Below, one piece after another: positions 1 through 6,707 of a stretch of DNA of 15,461 nt. Source of the DNA: GCA-002688135 sp964536565. GTDB taxonomy: Bacteria; Patescibacteriota; Patescibacteriia; Magasanikbacterales; GCA-002688135. Positions within the stretch are counted from its first letter, which is position 1. Each line of letters opens with the position of its first letter. Location of the stretch: positions 1 to 15,461 of the forward strand of contig CAZHXK010000029.1 of assembly GCA_964536565.1 (NCBI GenBank). Direction: 5' to 3'. The notes under the pieces are model-generated. The model made no database searches, had not been told where the DNA came from, and saw only the letters and a list, made by a program, of their open reading frames with translations. The translations under genes were made by a program, and so were the position numbers.

Positions 1-1
1 A

Positions 2-1726
2 TCTCGCTACGATGGCATGTATAAGGCTGAATTAGTCGGAGAAGTTCCAGATGTTCAGTTGTTACCGAATCAAGAAAAAACAATTACATTGAAATTCACT
101 AATGCTGGTACAGAAACGTGGGTGAATTCAGGAAAAAACTTTTCGAGCGTTTATACAGATCCTTCTACCCGGAAGAGTCTTTTTAGTTATCACTTATGGT
201 ACGGGCTCGGACAGCCGGGCTTAATGGCAGAAGCGAGTGTCGCTCCTGGTGAAGTGGGTACATTTGCGATCCCACTGCATGCTCCTGGTGAAATTGGAGA
301 ATATCAAGAGAAATTTAAAGTTGCAGTAGAGGATATTGCTTGGGTTCGGGGTTCGTATGTGACGATTCCAATGACAGTGACTGAAACACCCAAAGTTGCA
401 GGGGTGGGTGAAGGTTTATCTGGTTTGATGCTCATGCGTTCACATGAAACTATTGAGGCTGCTGGAGGTTCGGTTGTTGATCTTCGATTTGGCATCAAGA
501 ATGCTGGTCCGCGTACGTGGAAGCAGGTGAAGGTTGTTGAGCCAGGTGTTGCTATTGTAACTGAACAAATTGCATCGATTTTCCATGAATCTGGCTGGCC
601 TGAAGGCCGAGTTGCGCTCGCGCTCGGTGATAAAGAATATCCATCGGGTCGTTTGGCGATTGTAAATGTTGCGGTTCGGATGCCTCGTGATACAGGGACA
701 TATAATTTAGCATTACAATTAACCAGTGAAGGTGAGAATGTTGGCGGGGGTTTGATTGAGTTGCCCGTGACGGTCACGACGCCAGCCCCAGAAGAAATTG
801 CAGGAGAAATTCTACCTGTTGTTGAAAATTGGCGTGGTATTGCTGAGCCGCGATTTCGTGTTGGTATCGCAAATATTGATGACGCTGCGACAGTGAGTGT
901 GCATGGCGCATACCGCATTGTTGATGGTGATGGTGTGTACTACGGTATTCTTGAGCCGGGTATCTCTGCTGAGTGGTTATATGATGTAGCTACCGATACG
1001 CAGTTGATGGTTATTGGAGATGATTTGTATACGACTGATTCTTATTTCCGAATAGAACCTATTGATCCACTCTCGGGATATGTGATTATTGATTCTTTAG
1101 ATCGTCGTGCGAAATGGAATACGTCGATTAACTATAATAATTATCGAGACACGATGGAGATGCGTGTAAATAAATTAGGATACACCTGGATGGTTAATGA
1201 GTTGCCGATTGAGTCGTATGTGAAGGGGCTTTCAGAAGCTTCAAATTCGTGGCCGCTAGAATTTCATAAGGCTCAAGTGACTGCAGCGCGATCATTCGCC
1301 ATGTATTATTATGAGCGCGGTGGAAAACATAAGTCATCTGGTTCGTCTTATATCTTGAATTCTGGTTCGTTGGATCAGGTGTATAAAGGGTATACAGCGG
1401 AGCAGTTGAACCCGCAGGTGAGTGTAGCTGCAAACGCTACGCGAGGGCATTTGGTGCAGTATGAGGGTGATGTAGCTATGACAACCTATTTTGCACGATC
1501 TTCGGGGCAGACACGGTCGTTTTCGGATGCGTGGGGTGGTCGAGGGCTATCATACTTAGTGTCGCGTCCTGCACCATACGATGCAGCTAGAGGAAATAAA
1601 CGCTGGGGGCATGGAGTTGGTATGAGTCAGACAGATGCTGCTATGCGTGCGGATGATGGATATAACTTTAAAGAAATTCTACAATCATATTATACGGGTG
1701 TTACGATAGATCGTGTGTATGAATAA
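2..1726 (+). CDS. SpoIID/LytB-family protein with N-terminal Ig-like domains (5' partial)
   Basis: The C-terminal region (about residues 275-566, counting the Met at 17 as 1) matches the SpoIID/LytB family of peptidoglycan-acting proteins: an IRVGI-like strand near 280, the segment LSEASNSWP with a Glu (E407) at the place of the SpoIID catalytic acid, then KAQVTAARSFA, and the C-terminal HGVGMSQ motif at 532-538. Two Ig-like beta domains precede it (about 1-125 and 140-258), with the NxGTxTW pattern of NBR1-like domains, probably for display or binding outside the cell. The frame is open to the window edge and codons 2-16 read SRYDG, so the Met at 17 is probably internal and the true start and signal peptide lie upstream. 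SpoIID in sporulators is a lytic transglycosylase; here a role in wall remodelling is inferred. The next gene starts 5 bp after its stop. Confidence 0.85.
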   Translation, partial: SRYDGMYKAELVGEVPDVQLLPNQEKTITLKFTNAGTETWVNSGKNFSSVYTDPSTRKSLFSYHLWYGLGQPGLMAEASVAPGEVGTFAIPLHAPGEIGEYQEKFKVAVEDIAWVRGSYVTIPMTVTETPKVAGVGEGLSGLMLMRSHETIEAAGGSVVDLRFGIKNAGPRTWKQVKVVEPGVAIVTEQIASIFHESGWPEGRVALALGDKEYPSGRLAIVNVAVRMPRDTGTYNLALQLTSEGENVGGGLIELPVTVTTPAPEEIAGEILPVVENWRGIAEPRFRVGIANIDDAATVSVHGAYRIVDGDGVYYGILEPGISAEWLYDVATDTQLMVIGDDLYTTDSYFRIEPIDPLSGYVIIDSLDRRAKWNTSINYNNYRDTMEMRVNKLGYTWMVNELPIESYVKGLSEASNSWPLEFHKAQVTAARSFAMYYYERGGKHKSSGSSYILNSGSLDQVYKGYTAEQLNPQVSVAANATRGHLVQYEGDVAMTTYFARSSGQTRSFSDAWGGRGLSYLVSRPAPYDAARGNKRWGHGVGMSQTDAAMRADDGYNFKEILQSYYTGVTIDRVYE

Positions 1727-1731
1727 TTTGT

Positions 1732-2655
1732 ATGTCAGCTGAAATTCAGCCTGTTGGAAAAAAAGAACAGGAGCATATTAAGGCTACTATTGAGTCGCCT
1801 TTTGAAACCATCTCTGCTATGCAGGGATTGTTTGAGAATGGGACTACTGCTATGAAGCAGGCTTTATCAGTTGAGGGTGGTGTGATTGGTGCTGTTCACG
1901 TTAGTACGATGGAAGGTGTTATCGATGAAGTGTATGCTGCTGGTAAATCTCATGAGTACACTATCGCCGGAGATTTTGTGGACGAAGCGGGAAATTCACG
2001 GAATAGATATATTATGCGTTTGGATACACCTGAAGCTACTTTGGCTCATCCTGTATTAAAACATGTTGCGTTAAAGGTTATTCCTAAGTCTGATTCGATA
2101 TTGGCTGAGATGGATATGCATGAGGCAGTGCAGGAGGCGGTAGCGGATCAGGAGTATATTCGTGTGCCGAAAGTATTAGGAACCGTTGCGCTTAAAGAGG
2201 CTGATTATCGTGGTGTGTTGATTGAGCGACTTCCTCGCGATGCGTATAATAATTCGTTACAGGGCTTTATATCATCTGCAAGGCTCGAGGGTGTTGTGGT
2301 GCGATTATCCGATGATGTGTATGCTGATGTTTTGAGTGCGTATGAAGGCTTGCATAATGCTGGCTTCACTCACAATGATATCAATGAGGGGAACATATAT
2401 TTAACAAATGTCGATTGGCGGGATGTTGTTATTGGTAAACGAAAGTTTCGTTTTCTAGCTTCCGGTGAAGTTATTGTCTTAGATTTTGAAAAAACTGCTC
2501 GCTTAAGAGGTGATAAAATAACAAAAAAACATGAGTTGGATCAAGAGCGGAAGGCTGTTGCTGATATGATGGAATTATATGCTGTTGATGTTGGTGGGGA
2601 GGATGAGGAGGAGGATGTTGAAGAAGCCTTGGAGCAGTCCGTTTTAAGGCGATAA
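1732..2655 (+). CDS. Protein-kinase-fold protein
   Basis: A 307-residue protein with the signatures of the kinase-like fold: a candidate ATP-binding Lys in LKVIPKS (K115), the catalytic-loop pattern HNDINEGN (H214, D216, N221) and a metal-binding Asp in LDFEKT (D251, with DFE replacing DFG). The C-terminus is a strongly acidic tail rich in Glu and Asp. No glycine-rich loop is obvious. It resembles the small atypical kinases (RIO/Kdo/aminoglycoside-phosphotransferase type) more than Hanks Ser/Thr kinases; the substrate is unknown. The start is 5 bp after the SpoIID-like gene with no clear Shine-Dalgarno, so it is probably translated from the same mRNA. Another, only distantly similar kinase-fold gene follows at 2718. 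Confidence 0.75.
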   Translation: MSAEIQPVGKKEQEHIKATIESPFETISAMQGLFENGTTAMKQALSVEGGVIGAVHVSTMEGVIDEVYAAGKSHEYTIAGDFVDEAGNSRNRYIMRLDTPEATLAHPVLKHVALKVIPKSDSILAEMDMHEAVQEAVADQEYIRVPKVLGTVALKEADYRGVLIERLPRDAYNNSLQGFISSARLEGVVVRLSDDVYADVLSAYEGLHNAGFTHNDINEGNIYLTNVDWRDVVIGKRKFRFLASGEVIVLDFEKTARLRGDKITKKHELDQERKAVADMMELYAVDVGGEDEEEDVEEALEQSVLRR

Positions 2656-2668
2656 TGAGGTCTTAGTC

Positions 2669-2697
2669 TTGACAAAAGTCTGCCATTATGGTAGTCT
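2669..2697 (+). promoter_or_regulatory. Promoter of the second kinase-fold gene
   Basis: TTGACA at 2669-2674, a 17-bp spacer, and TAGTCT at 2692-2697 preceded by TG-G (extended -10). The same arrangement recurs at 3388-3416 and, on the other strand, at 10306-10334. Confidence 0.65.
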
Positions 2698-2717
2698 TTT
2701 TTAGTTGGAGGTGAAGT

Positions 2718-3350
2718 ATGGTAGTTCATTTACACGAGCATGTGCTTGAAAAAATTCGCCGCTTGTTGCCGCGAATAGTCGAGATGTGCAACACTCCCTC
2801 CGGCATGAGCCATTACTTAGGTAGTGGTAAAGACGGCTGGGTGTTTCGGATGTTTGACCCAGATGATATGTTGGATCGATCCTTGGATCGGTACTGCGTA
2901 AAAATCTGGAACGACTCGTTTACTCATCGAGTGAACGAGATTGATATTCATTCACATGTAACAGATCGCGAGTGGAAGTTGTTTTCTACGCCTTCGGTCA
3001 TTCATGTCGACTACGATTTAGGTTGTTTCGTTATGGAGGTGGTTGAAGGAGGTACTGCGTTTGGAGTTTTGATGCGACGAAAATTGCGTTTGAGTTCTGG
3101 ATTGTACGACGATGTGTGTGGAGCTTTCAAAGAGTTGAATAATGGTGGTGTATACCACTGTGACCCGCACTTGGGAAACTTCATGTTCACCGATTTGGAA
3201 TTTGAGGAGGGAAGTGATGTTGTCGTCGAAGATGCTGTCATTTGGATCATCGATTTTGGACGGAGTTCTCTGTCGCGATCATTCGATGATGTTGGTGCTG
3301 TACGTGGTCATTTGAGGAACGATTCTTTCGTTCAGGCGGTTCCCACATAG
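2718..3350 (+). CDS. Minimal protein-kinase-fold protein
   Basis: This 210-residue protein has a complete set of kinase core motifs: glycine-rich loop GSGKDGWV (35-42), VKIW with K62 as the ATP Lys, catalytic loop HCDPHLGN (H147, D149, N154) and IDFG (D179). Only about 30 residues follow the DFG motif, so the usual activation segment and C-lobe helices are missing. That suggests a Kdo-kinase/ABC1/RIO-like small kinase rather than a eukaryotic-type Ser/Thr kinase. The start is set by a GGAGGTG ribosome-binding site at 2706-2712. It has its own promoter, and the terminator hairpin begins inside its last codons. The substrate is unknown. It is not a copy of the gene at 1732: motif spacing and flanking sequence differ. 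Confidence 0.8.
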   Translation: MVVHLHEHVLEKIRRLLPRIVEMCNTPSGMSHYLGSGKDGWVFRMFDPDDMLDRSLDRYCVKIWNDSFTHRVNEIDIHSHVTDREWKLFSTPSVIHVDYDLGCFVMEVVEGGTAFGVLMRRKLRLSSGLYDDVCGAFKELNNGGVYHCDPHLGNFMFTDLEFEEGSDVVVEDAVIWIIDFGRSSLSRSFDDVGAVRGHLRNDSFVQAVPT

Positions 3351-3363
3351 GGGCCGCTTTTTT
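3336..3363 (+). terminator. Rho-independent terminator overlapping the 2718-3350 stop codon
   Basis: GCGG at 3336-3339 pairs with CCGC at 3354-3357, and an inner CCC pairs with GGG, followed by six T. The hairpin includes the TAG stop at 3348-3350. Confidence 0.7.
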
Positions 3364-3387
3364 ATTTGTGGCAGCTCCGTGCAAGGC

Positions 3388-3416
3388 TTGACAAAGCCCG
3401 TATGTTTTGTTAGGTT
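3388..3416 (+). promoter_or_regulatory. Promoter of the cysteine-rich protein genes
   Basis: TTGACA at 3388-3393, 17-bp spacer, TAGGTT at 3411-3416 with TG-T just before it (extended -10). It lies 25 bp after the preceding terminator, so the genes from 3454 form their own transcription unit. Confidence 0.65.
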
Positions 3417-3453
3417 CAGATGTTCATTATATTATGTTTTTGGAGGTTGAAGC

Positions 3454-3789
3454 ATGAAATTTGCAGTGTTTACGTTGTTTCTTGTTCTTTTGTATGTGGG
3501 GTATTTGGAGATTCGTTCTCCTGATATTCCGCCGACGATTCAGTTGAAGTATCAGGCGTGCGAGAAATCGTGTCAGGTGATCGATAGCTCTCAGGTGAAC
3601 ATTAAGTTGCAGAATGAGGGTGGTCATGTGATGGGCGTGCGTGAATGTACGAATTTCTGCATGCGCCAAGGTGATAATGCTTGGGCGTCATGTACGCTCG
3701 GTGTGTTGAAGGATAAGGGTCTGGTTCGTTGTCGTCAGTACGAAAAATGTATTGAGAAACATTTGCCACAAATTCCCGAGGAAACATGA
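3454..3789 (+). CDS. Small exported cysteine-rich protein, paralog 1
   Basis: A 111-residue protein of no family I recognise. Residues 1-18 form a hydrophobic signal peptide or membrane anchor without a clear cleavage site. The rest has seven cysteines: C36-x3-C40, C65-x3-C69, then AW-x2-C80-T, C93 and C99. The twin Cx3C pattern suits a helical hairpin held by disulfides, and a cell-surface position is inferred from the N-terminus. The start follows GGAGG with good spacing. The stop overlaps the next gene as ATGA, so the two are translationally coupled. The next protein shares the same cysteine frame and is its paralog. Confidence 0.7.
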   Translation: MKFAVFTLFLVLLYVGYLEIRSPDIPPTIQLKYQACEKSCQVIDSSQVNIKLQNEGGHVMGVRECTNFCMRQGDNAWASCTLGVLKDKGLVRCRQYEKCIEKHLPQIPEET

Positions 3790-4160
3790 TGCGAATGGGA
3801 ATGACATTACGAGTTTTGTTATTTCTACTTTTCCTTGTTGGTGTTGCTACTCATTTTCTGACTCGGGTTGATCATGGTGATCCTGATCCGAAGATCGATG
3901 AAGAATTGGCGGAATTAGTTGCAGCGACGGGGCCGGCTGGATCGGCTGATAGATCGTTGAAAGAGGAGGTGTGTGTTCGTGCATGTTGGACGGTGTATGC
4001 GTGCGGATTCAGTCGGTCTGATATCTTGACGTATGATGCGTGTAAGCAGCTGTGTGCGCAAAACCCGCAGCTTGCGTGGTCAAAATGTACGGTTATCGCG
4101 GGTCGTGACTTTGGTTGTTGTGGTCAGAAGATTGGTCGATGTGAGAGATTGATTCCGTAG
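3786..4160 (+). CDS. Small exported cysteine-rich protein, paralog 2
   Basis: A 124-residue protein with an N-terminal hydrophobic segment (about 7-21), a charged linker and nine cysteines: C63-x3-C67, C73, C86-x3-C90, AW-x2-C101-T, C111-C112 and C119. The block C-x3-C-x6-AW-x2-C-T has exactly the spacing found in the upstream protein, so the pair arose by duplication; the linker (about 25-60) is new. It overlaps the upstream stop (ATGA). Two consecutive Met codons, 3786 and 3789, could both serve as start. The function is unknown; a secreted disulfide-linked helical hairpin is inferred. Confidence 0.7.
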   Translation: MMRMGMTLRVLLFLLFLVGVATHFLTRVDHGDPDPKIDEELAELVAATGPAGSADRSLKEEVCVRACWTVYACGFSRSDILTYDACKQLCAQNPQLAWSKCTVIAGRDFGCCGQKIGRCERLIP

Positions 4161-4172
4161 TAGGAGGATGAG

Positions 4173-4349
4173 ATGAGTGATGAGACTAAAGGCGAAAAGA
4201 TGTATGCTCTGATGGTTGATGCGACTACGGCGGCGGTTTGTGCAGCGAGCGAGTCGCTTGCGCATGTGAGTGTCACTTTTTCTAACGGAGCTCAGTATGA
4301 CCGTTCGGTCGCACTGCTTGCTGATAGGCTGATGGAGAAGCATTCCTAG
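4173..4349 (+). CDS. Hypothetical 58-residue protein
   Basis: A short ORF, too small for most gene callers. It begins MSDETKGEKM and ends LMEKHS with a TAG stop. Support comes from a strong AGGAGG at 4162-4167, 5 bp before the ATG, and from its position 12 bp after the second cysteine-rich gene and before the shared terminator. The product is soluble and Ala/Ser-rich with one cysteine, with no signal peptide. I recognise no family; a cytoplasmic partner of the kinase or cysteine-rich genes is only a guess. Confidence 0.55.
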   Translation: MSDETKGEKMYALMVDATTAAVCAASESLAHVSVTFSNGAQYDRSVALLADRLMEKHS

Positions 4350-4443
4350 CGGACTCTGGCAGAGGCCTGTCCTCTTGATAAGAGACATGATGGGATCTGA
4401 TCAGGTTCGTCCTTGTTGATGCATGTTATCAGCGAGAATATAC

Positions 4444-4470
4444 AAAGTCCCGATACGATCGGGACTTTTT
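4444..4470. terminator. Bidirectional terminator between convergent genes
   Basis: A perfect 11-bp hairpin (AAAGTCCCGAT, loop ACG, ATCGGGACTTT) with T-runs on both strands. It ends the + strand block and the - strand ruvB operon, whose last stop codon starts at the next base. The preceding 90 bases (4350-4443) hold only short inverted repeats and no gene that I can support. Confidence 0.85.
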
Positions 4471-5028
4471 TTATACCTCTGAAATCATGGCTTCTTGTGC
4501 GTGTTTTTTTCTGTCGGCGTGTACAAGTTGGAGTATTTTTTTACGGACAAGATGAGGATAGGGAACTTGTTCAAAAATGAAGCGGGCGGTTTCTCCGGCG
4601 GATTGGATGTGTACGAAGCCGTATGAGAATGTTGTGGGAAAAAATCCTTTGATGTCTGAGGTGACATCTTGAACTTTGTATAAATCAGTTTCAGCGATTG
4701 TCCGGCCGAATAATCCGTGCTGTTCAACATTGATGATTCGTTTAGTGGTGACGACCCAGATATCCAAATAGTAATCGATGAATTGGCCGTAGAACTGTGT
4801 CCATGCTGAAAGGAGGAGTGATGCTATGAGGATGATGACGATGGCGAGGCCGACGTCCGTTTTCATGACGCCACTGTAGTATGTATTAATGAAATAGTAT
4901 GCGCCGAATGCAAATGCGTTGACAGCAATAAATAGTCCGAAGGCTGGGATGAGCACAAAAGGATGACGTCGTAACATCATGACGACCTGTTCTCCTTGTT
5001 TTTGTTTGATGACTTTTGCTATGTGCAT
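4471..5028 (-). CDS. Membrane protein with bacterial PH domain
   Basis: A 185-residue protein. Two transmembrane helices (about 24-50 and 59-80) are followed by a bacterial PH domain (about 86-170), seen in the strand pattern DIWVVTTKRIINVEQHGLFGRT, the helix-leading ETDLYKVQDVT, and the FVHIQSAG strand. This is the two-helix plus bPH2 architecture of the DUF304/YdbS-like group; the biochemical role is unknown. It starts one base after the stop of the small membrane protein gene, without a Shine-Dalgarno, so coupled translation is likely. It is the last gene of the ruvB operon. Confidence 0.75.
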   Translation of the reverse strand: MHIAKVIKQKQGEQVVMMLRRHPFVLIPAFGLFIAVNAFAFGAYYFINTYYSGVMKTDVGLAIVIILIASLLLSAWTQFYGQFIDYYLDIWVVTTKRIINVEQHGLFGRTIAETDLYKVQDVTSDIKGFFPTTFSYGFVHIQSAGETARFIFEQVPYPHLVRKKILQLVHADRKKHAQEAMISEV

Positions 5029-5029
5029 A

Positions 5030-5290
5030 CTATTGAAAGAGTTGCTGAGCTGAGTTTGGAGCTGGAATTGATTCGGTCATGCCTTGATTCCAGTCGATTG
5101 TTGAGAGGATTGTGTAGCTGCCGCCGATGATAACAATGAACCCTAATAAAAAAATGACCGTGACGAAGTAGCTGAGATGGTTGGTGACGGTGAGGTATAC
5201 GAGGTGAAGAATGTGAATAACAGCAAAAATAATAAAGATTGCGACGAGCAAAATGTACGCGTAAAGTAAGATTGAGAGCGAGAAGTGCAT
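5030..5290 (-). CDS. Small two-helix membrane protein
   Basis: 86 residues with two long hydrophobic segments (about 4-32 and 40-64) and a short polar C-terminal tail. I recognise no family. Reality is supported by its place between ruvB (18-bp gap) and the PH-domain gene (1-bp gap), on the same strand and in one operon. It may be a membrane partner of the PH-domain protein. No clear ribosome-binding site is visible. Confidence 0.6.
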   Translation of the reverse strand: MHFSLSILLYAYILLVAIFIIFAVIHILHLVYLTVTNHLSYFVTVIFLLGFIVIIGGSYTILSTIDWNQGMTESIPAPNSAQQLFQ

Positions 5291-5308
5291 GCGATGCTAT
5301 GTTTATGT

Positions 5309-6307
5309 TTATGTGAGTCCGAGATGTTCGTATGCGTGGGGTGTAGCGCATCGGCCACGAGGTGTTCGTTCGATAAGCCCCATTTGTAGGAGGAATGGTT
5401 CGTAGATTGATTCGATTGTTTCTGTGTCTTCTGCTGTAGCCGCTGCGAGAGTTGAAAGTCCGACTGGTCCGCCTCGGTATTTTTCGATGATAGTGGTGAG
5501 GATGAGTCGATCGACGTTGTCTAAGCCTTTGGTGTCGACGCGAAGTTTATCCAAAGCTGAGTTGCATATTTCATTTGTAATTGTACCATTTCCTTGTACT
5601 TGGGCGAAGTCACGGACGCGTTTTAATAAACGATTTGCAACGCGTGGTGTATGTCGCGATCGGCGAGCGATCATGCCTTGTGCGTCTGGTTCAATTTGAA
5701 TGTCTAAAATTTTTGCGCTCCGTCCTACAATATCTGTGACGTTATCCTGAGAGTAATAGTCCAAGTGAAATTGTGCGCCGAAGCGATCTCGTAGGGGTGA
5801 AGAAATTAAATTCATTTTTGTCGTTGCACCGACGAGTGTGAATGGGTTGAGTTGCATGCGGAGTGTGCGAGCGGCTGGGCCTTTTCCTACGATGAGATCG
5901 AGCGCTTGGTCTTCCATGGCAGGGTAGAGGATTTCTTCGATGGTTCTGTTCATGCGATGGATTTCATCGATGAAGAGGAGGTCGTTTGGTTGAAGGTTGG
6001 TGAGGATGGCTGCAAGATCTCCGACCTTATCGAGTGCTGGGCCTGATGTGACTTTTACATGAACTCCCATTTCTGAAGCGATGATATGTGCGAGGGTTGT
6101 TTTCCCTAAACCTGGAGCTCCGTAGAATAGCGTATGATCGAGAGACTCTTCTCGTTGTTTTGCGGCTTGAATAAACACACTGAGTGTCTCTTTGAGCTGT
6201 TCTTGTCCGATAAATTCACCTAAGTTTTGTGGACGAAGGGTAATATCGAGCTGAACTTCTTGTGGTTTGACGGTGGGGTCGATAGTGCGTGTTTCTTCAT
6301 GTTCCAT
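5309..6307 (-). CDS. ruvB: Holliday junction branch migration ATPase RuvB
   Basis: RuvB is the hexameric AAA+ motor that, with RuvA, moves Holliday junctions during recombinational repair. The 332-residue length is normal. Visible features are Walker A GAPGLGKT (63-70), Walker B LLFIDEIH (110-117), sensor 1 in GATT (160-163), the arginine finger region SPLRDRFG (170-177) and sensor 2 SRHTPRVANR (217-226), followed by the winged-helix domain whose C-terminal part reads RTPRGR. In most RuvB proteins sensor 2 reads SRGTPR; here Gly is His. The start has no Shine-Dalgarno and lies only 8 nt after a -10 box, so the mRNA may be leaderless. ruvA and ruvC are not in the window. Confidence 0.97.
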   Translation of the reverse strand: MEHEETRTIDPTVKPQEVQLDITLRPQNLGEFIGQEQLKETLSVFIQAAKQREESLDHTLFYGAPGLGKTTLAHIIASEMGVHVKVTSGPALDKVGDLAAILTNLQPNDLLFIDEIHRMNRTIEEILYPAMEDQALDLIVGKGPAARTLRMQLNPFTLVGATTKMNLISSPLRDRFGAQFHLDYYSQDNVTDIVGRSAKILDIQIEPDAQGMIARRSRHTPRVANRLLKRVRDFAQVQGNGTITNEICNSALDKLRVDTKGLDNVDRLILTTIIEKYRGGPVGLSTLAAATAEDTETIESIYEPFLLQMGLIERTPRGRCATPHAYEHLGLT

Positions 6308-6315
6308 AGTTCTTT

Positions 6316-6344
6316 AGTATAACTTACGCGTACCGTCTTCACAA
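6316..6344 (-). promoter_or_regulatory. Promoter of the ruvB operon
   Basis: Reading the - strand: TTGTGA (6344-6339), 17-bp spacer, TATACT (6321-6316), then 8 nt to the ruvB ATG. Its -35 box overlaps the -35 box of the divergent tRNA-Phe promoter. Confidence 0.65.
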
Positions 6345-6366
6345 ATAATGAGTATCGTGATATCAT
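6338..6366 (+). promoter_or_regulatory. Promoter of tRNA-Phe
   Basis: TTCACA at 6338-6343, 17-bp spacer, TATCAT at 6361-6366. Start of transcription would be near 6373, about 11 nt before the mature tRNA 5' end. Confidence 0.6.
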
Positions 6367-6383
6367 CATGTTCACATTGGTGG

Positions 6384-6458
6384 GCCGAGGTAGCTCAGGG
6401 GTAGAGCAAAGGATTGAAAATCCTTGTGTCGGGAGTTCAAATCTCCCCCTCGGCACCA
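6384..6458 (+). tRNA. tRNA-Phe (GAA)
   Basis: A complete cloverleaf. Acceptor GCCGAGG (6384-6390) pairs with CCTCGGC (6448-6454). The D-arm is GCTC/GAGC. Anticodon stem AAGGA/TCCTT encloses the loop TTGAAAA with anticodon GAA. T-arm GGGAG/CTCCC encloses TTCAAAT. The CCA end is encoded (6456-6458). Confidence 0.97.
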
Positions 6459-6465
6459 TGTAGAG

Positions 6466-6487
6466 AGTACCGGAGACGGTGCTTTTT
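6466..6487 (+). terminator. tRNA-Phe terminator
   Basis: AGTACCG (6466-6472), loop GAGA, CGGTGCT (6477-6483), then a run of five T. Confidence 0.8.
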
Positions 6488-6514
6488 GCTTTGTATGTTG
6501 GGAACTCCCTTGTC

Positions 6515-6642
6515 GGGAGTAGCTACGCTCCTTACTCACTTTACTCGGAAATATAAGCAAGCTTGATATTTCACTCGTTCCGTTCGTTCGGCCAAATCTC
6601 TTCCTCGGCACCATGTAAGAAGCATCCGAAAGGGTGCTTTTT
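6515..6642 (+). pseudogene. Broken second copy of the tRNA-Phe 3' end plus terminator
   Basis: CCTCGGCACCATGTA at 6603-6617 repeats exactly the tRNA-Phe acceptor end and what follows it (6448-6462), and CAAATCTC is shared just before it (6593-6600 against 6438-6445). The T-stem start CGGGAGT also recurs at 6514-6520, so the 3' third of a tRNA seems present but split within the T-loop by about 72 bp. A diverged copy of the terminator follows (6621-6642). The 5' half of the tRNA is missing, so this cannot be a working tRNA. Confidence 0.65.
6621..6642 (+). terminator. Terminator copy behind the tRNA-Phe remnant
   Basis: AGCATCC (6621-6627), loop GAAA, GGGTGCT (6632-6638) and five T. It has the same shape as the terminator at 6466, with several changed but still paired bases, so the hairpin has been kept while its sequence drifted. 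Confidence 0.7.
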
Positions 6643-6649
6643 GTGTATA

Positions 6650-6678
6650 TTGCCTGAATATCCTATACAAGGTATATT
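6650..6678 (+). promoter_or_regulatory. Promoter of the CDP-alcohol phosphatidyltransferase gene
   Basis: TTGCCT at 6650-6655, 17-bp spacer, TATATT at 6673-6678. Confidence 0.55.
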
Positions 6679-6707
6679 GCTCTCACTGTTCATTCTAGGA
6701 GTTTATC

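Noticed and set aside
304..918. 204-codon ORF antisense to the SpoIID-like gene
   Set aside because: Its composition (Ser/Thr/Pro/Arg-rich) is that of a shadow frame, with no motif and no start signal; the + strand frame has clear domains.
4350..4443. Small structured RNA before the bidirectional terminator
   Set aside because: There are short hairpins such as CTCTG-G-CAGAG, but no promoter, no repeat and no match to a known RNA. It is just as likely a 3' untranslated region.
6220..6614. Minus-strand ORFs with texts such as RFELPTQGF and GGDLNSRHKDFQ across tRNA-Phe
   Set aside because: These are the well-known false proteins made by translating the antisense of a tRNA gene, and they overlap ruvB and the tRNA.
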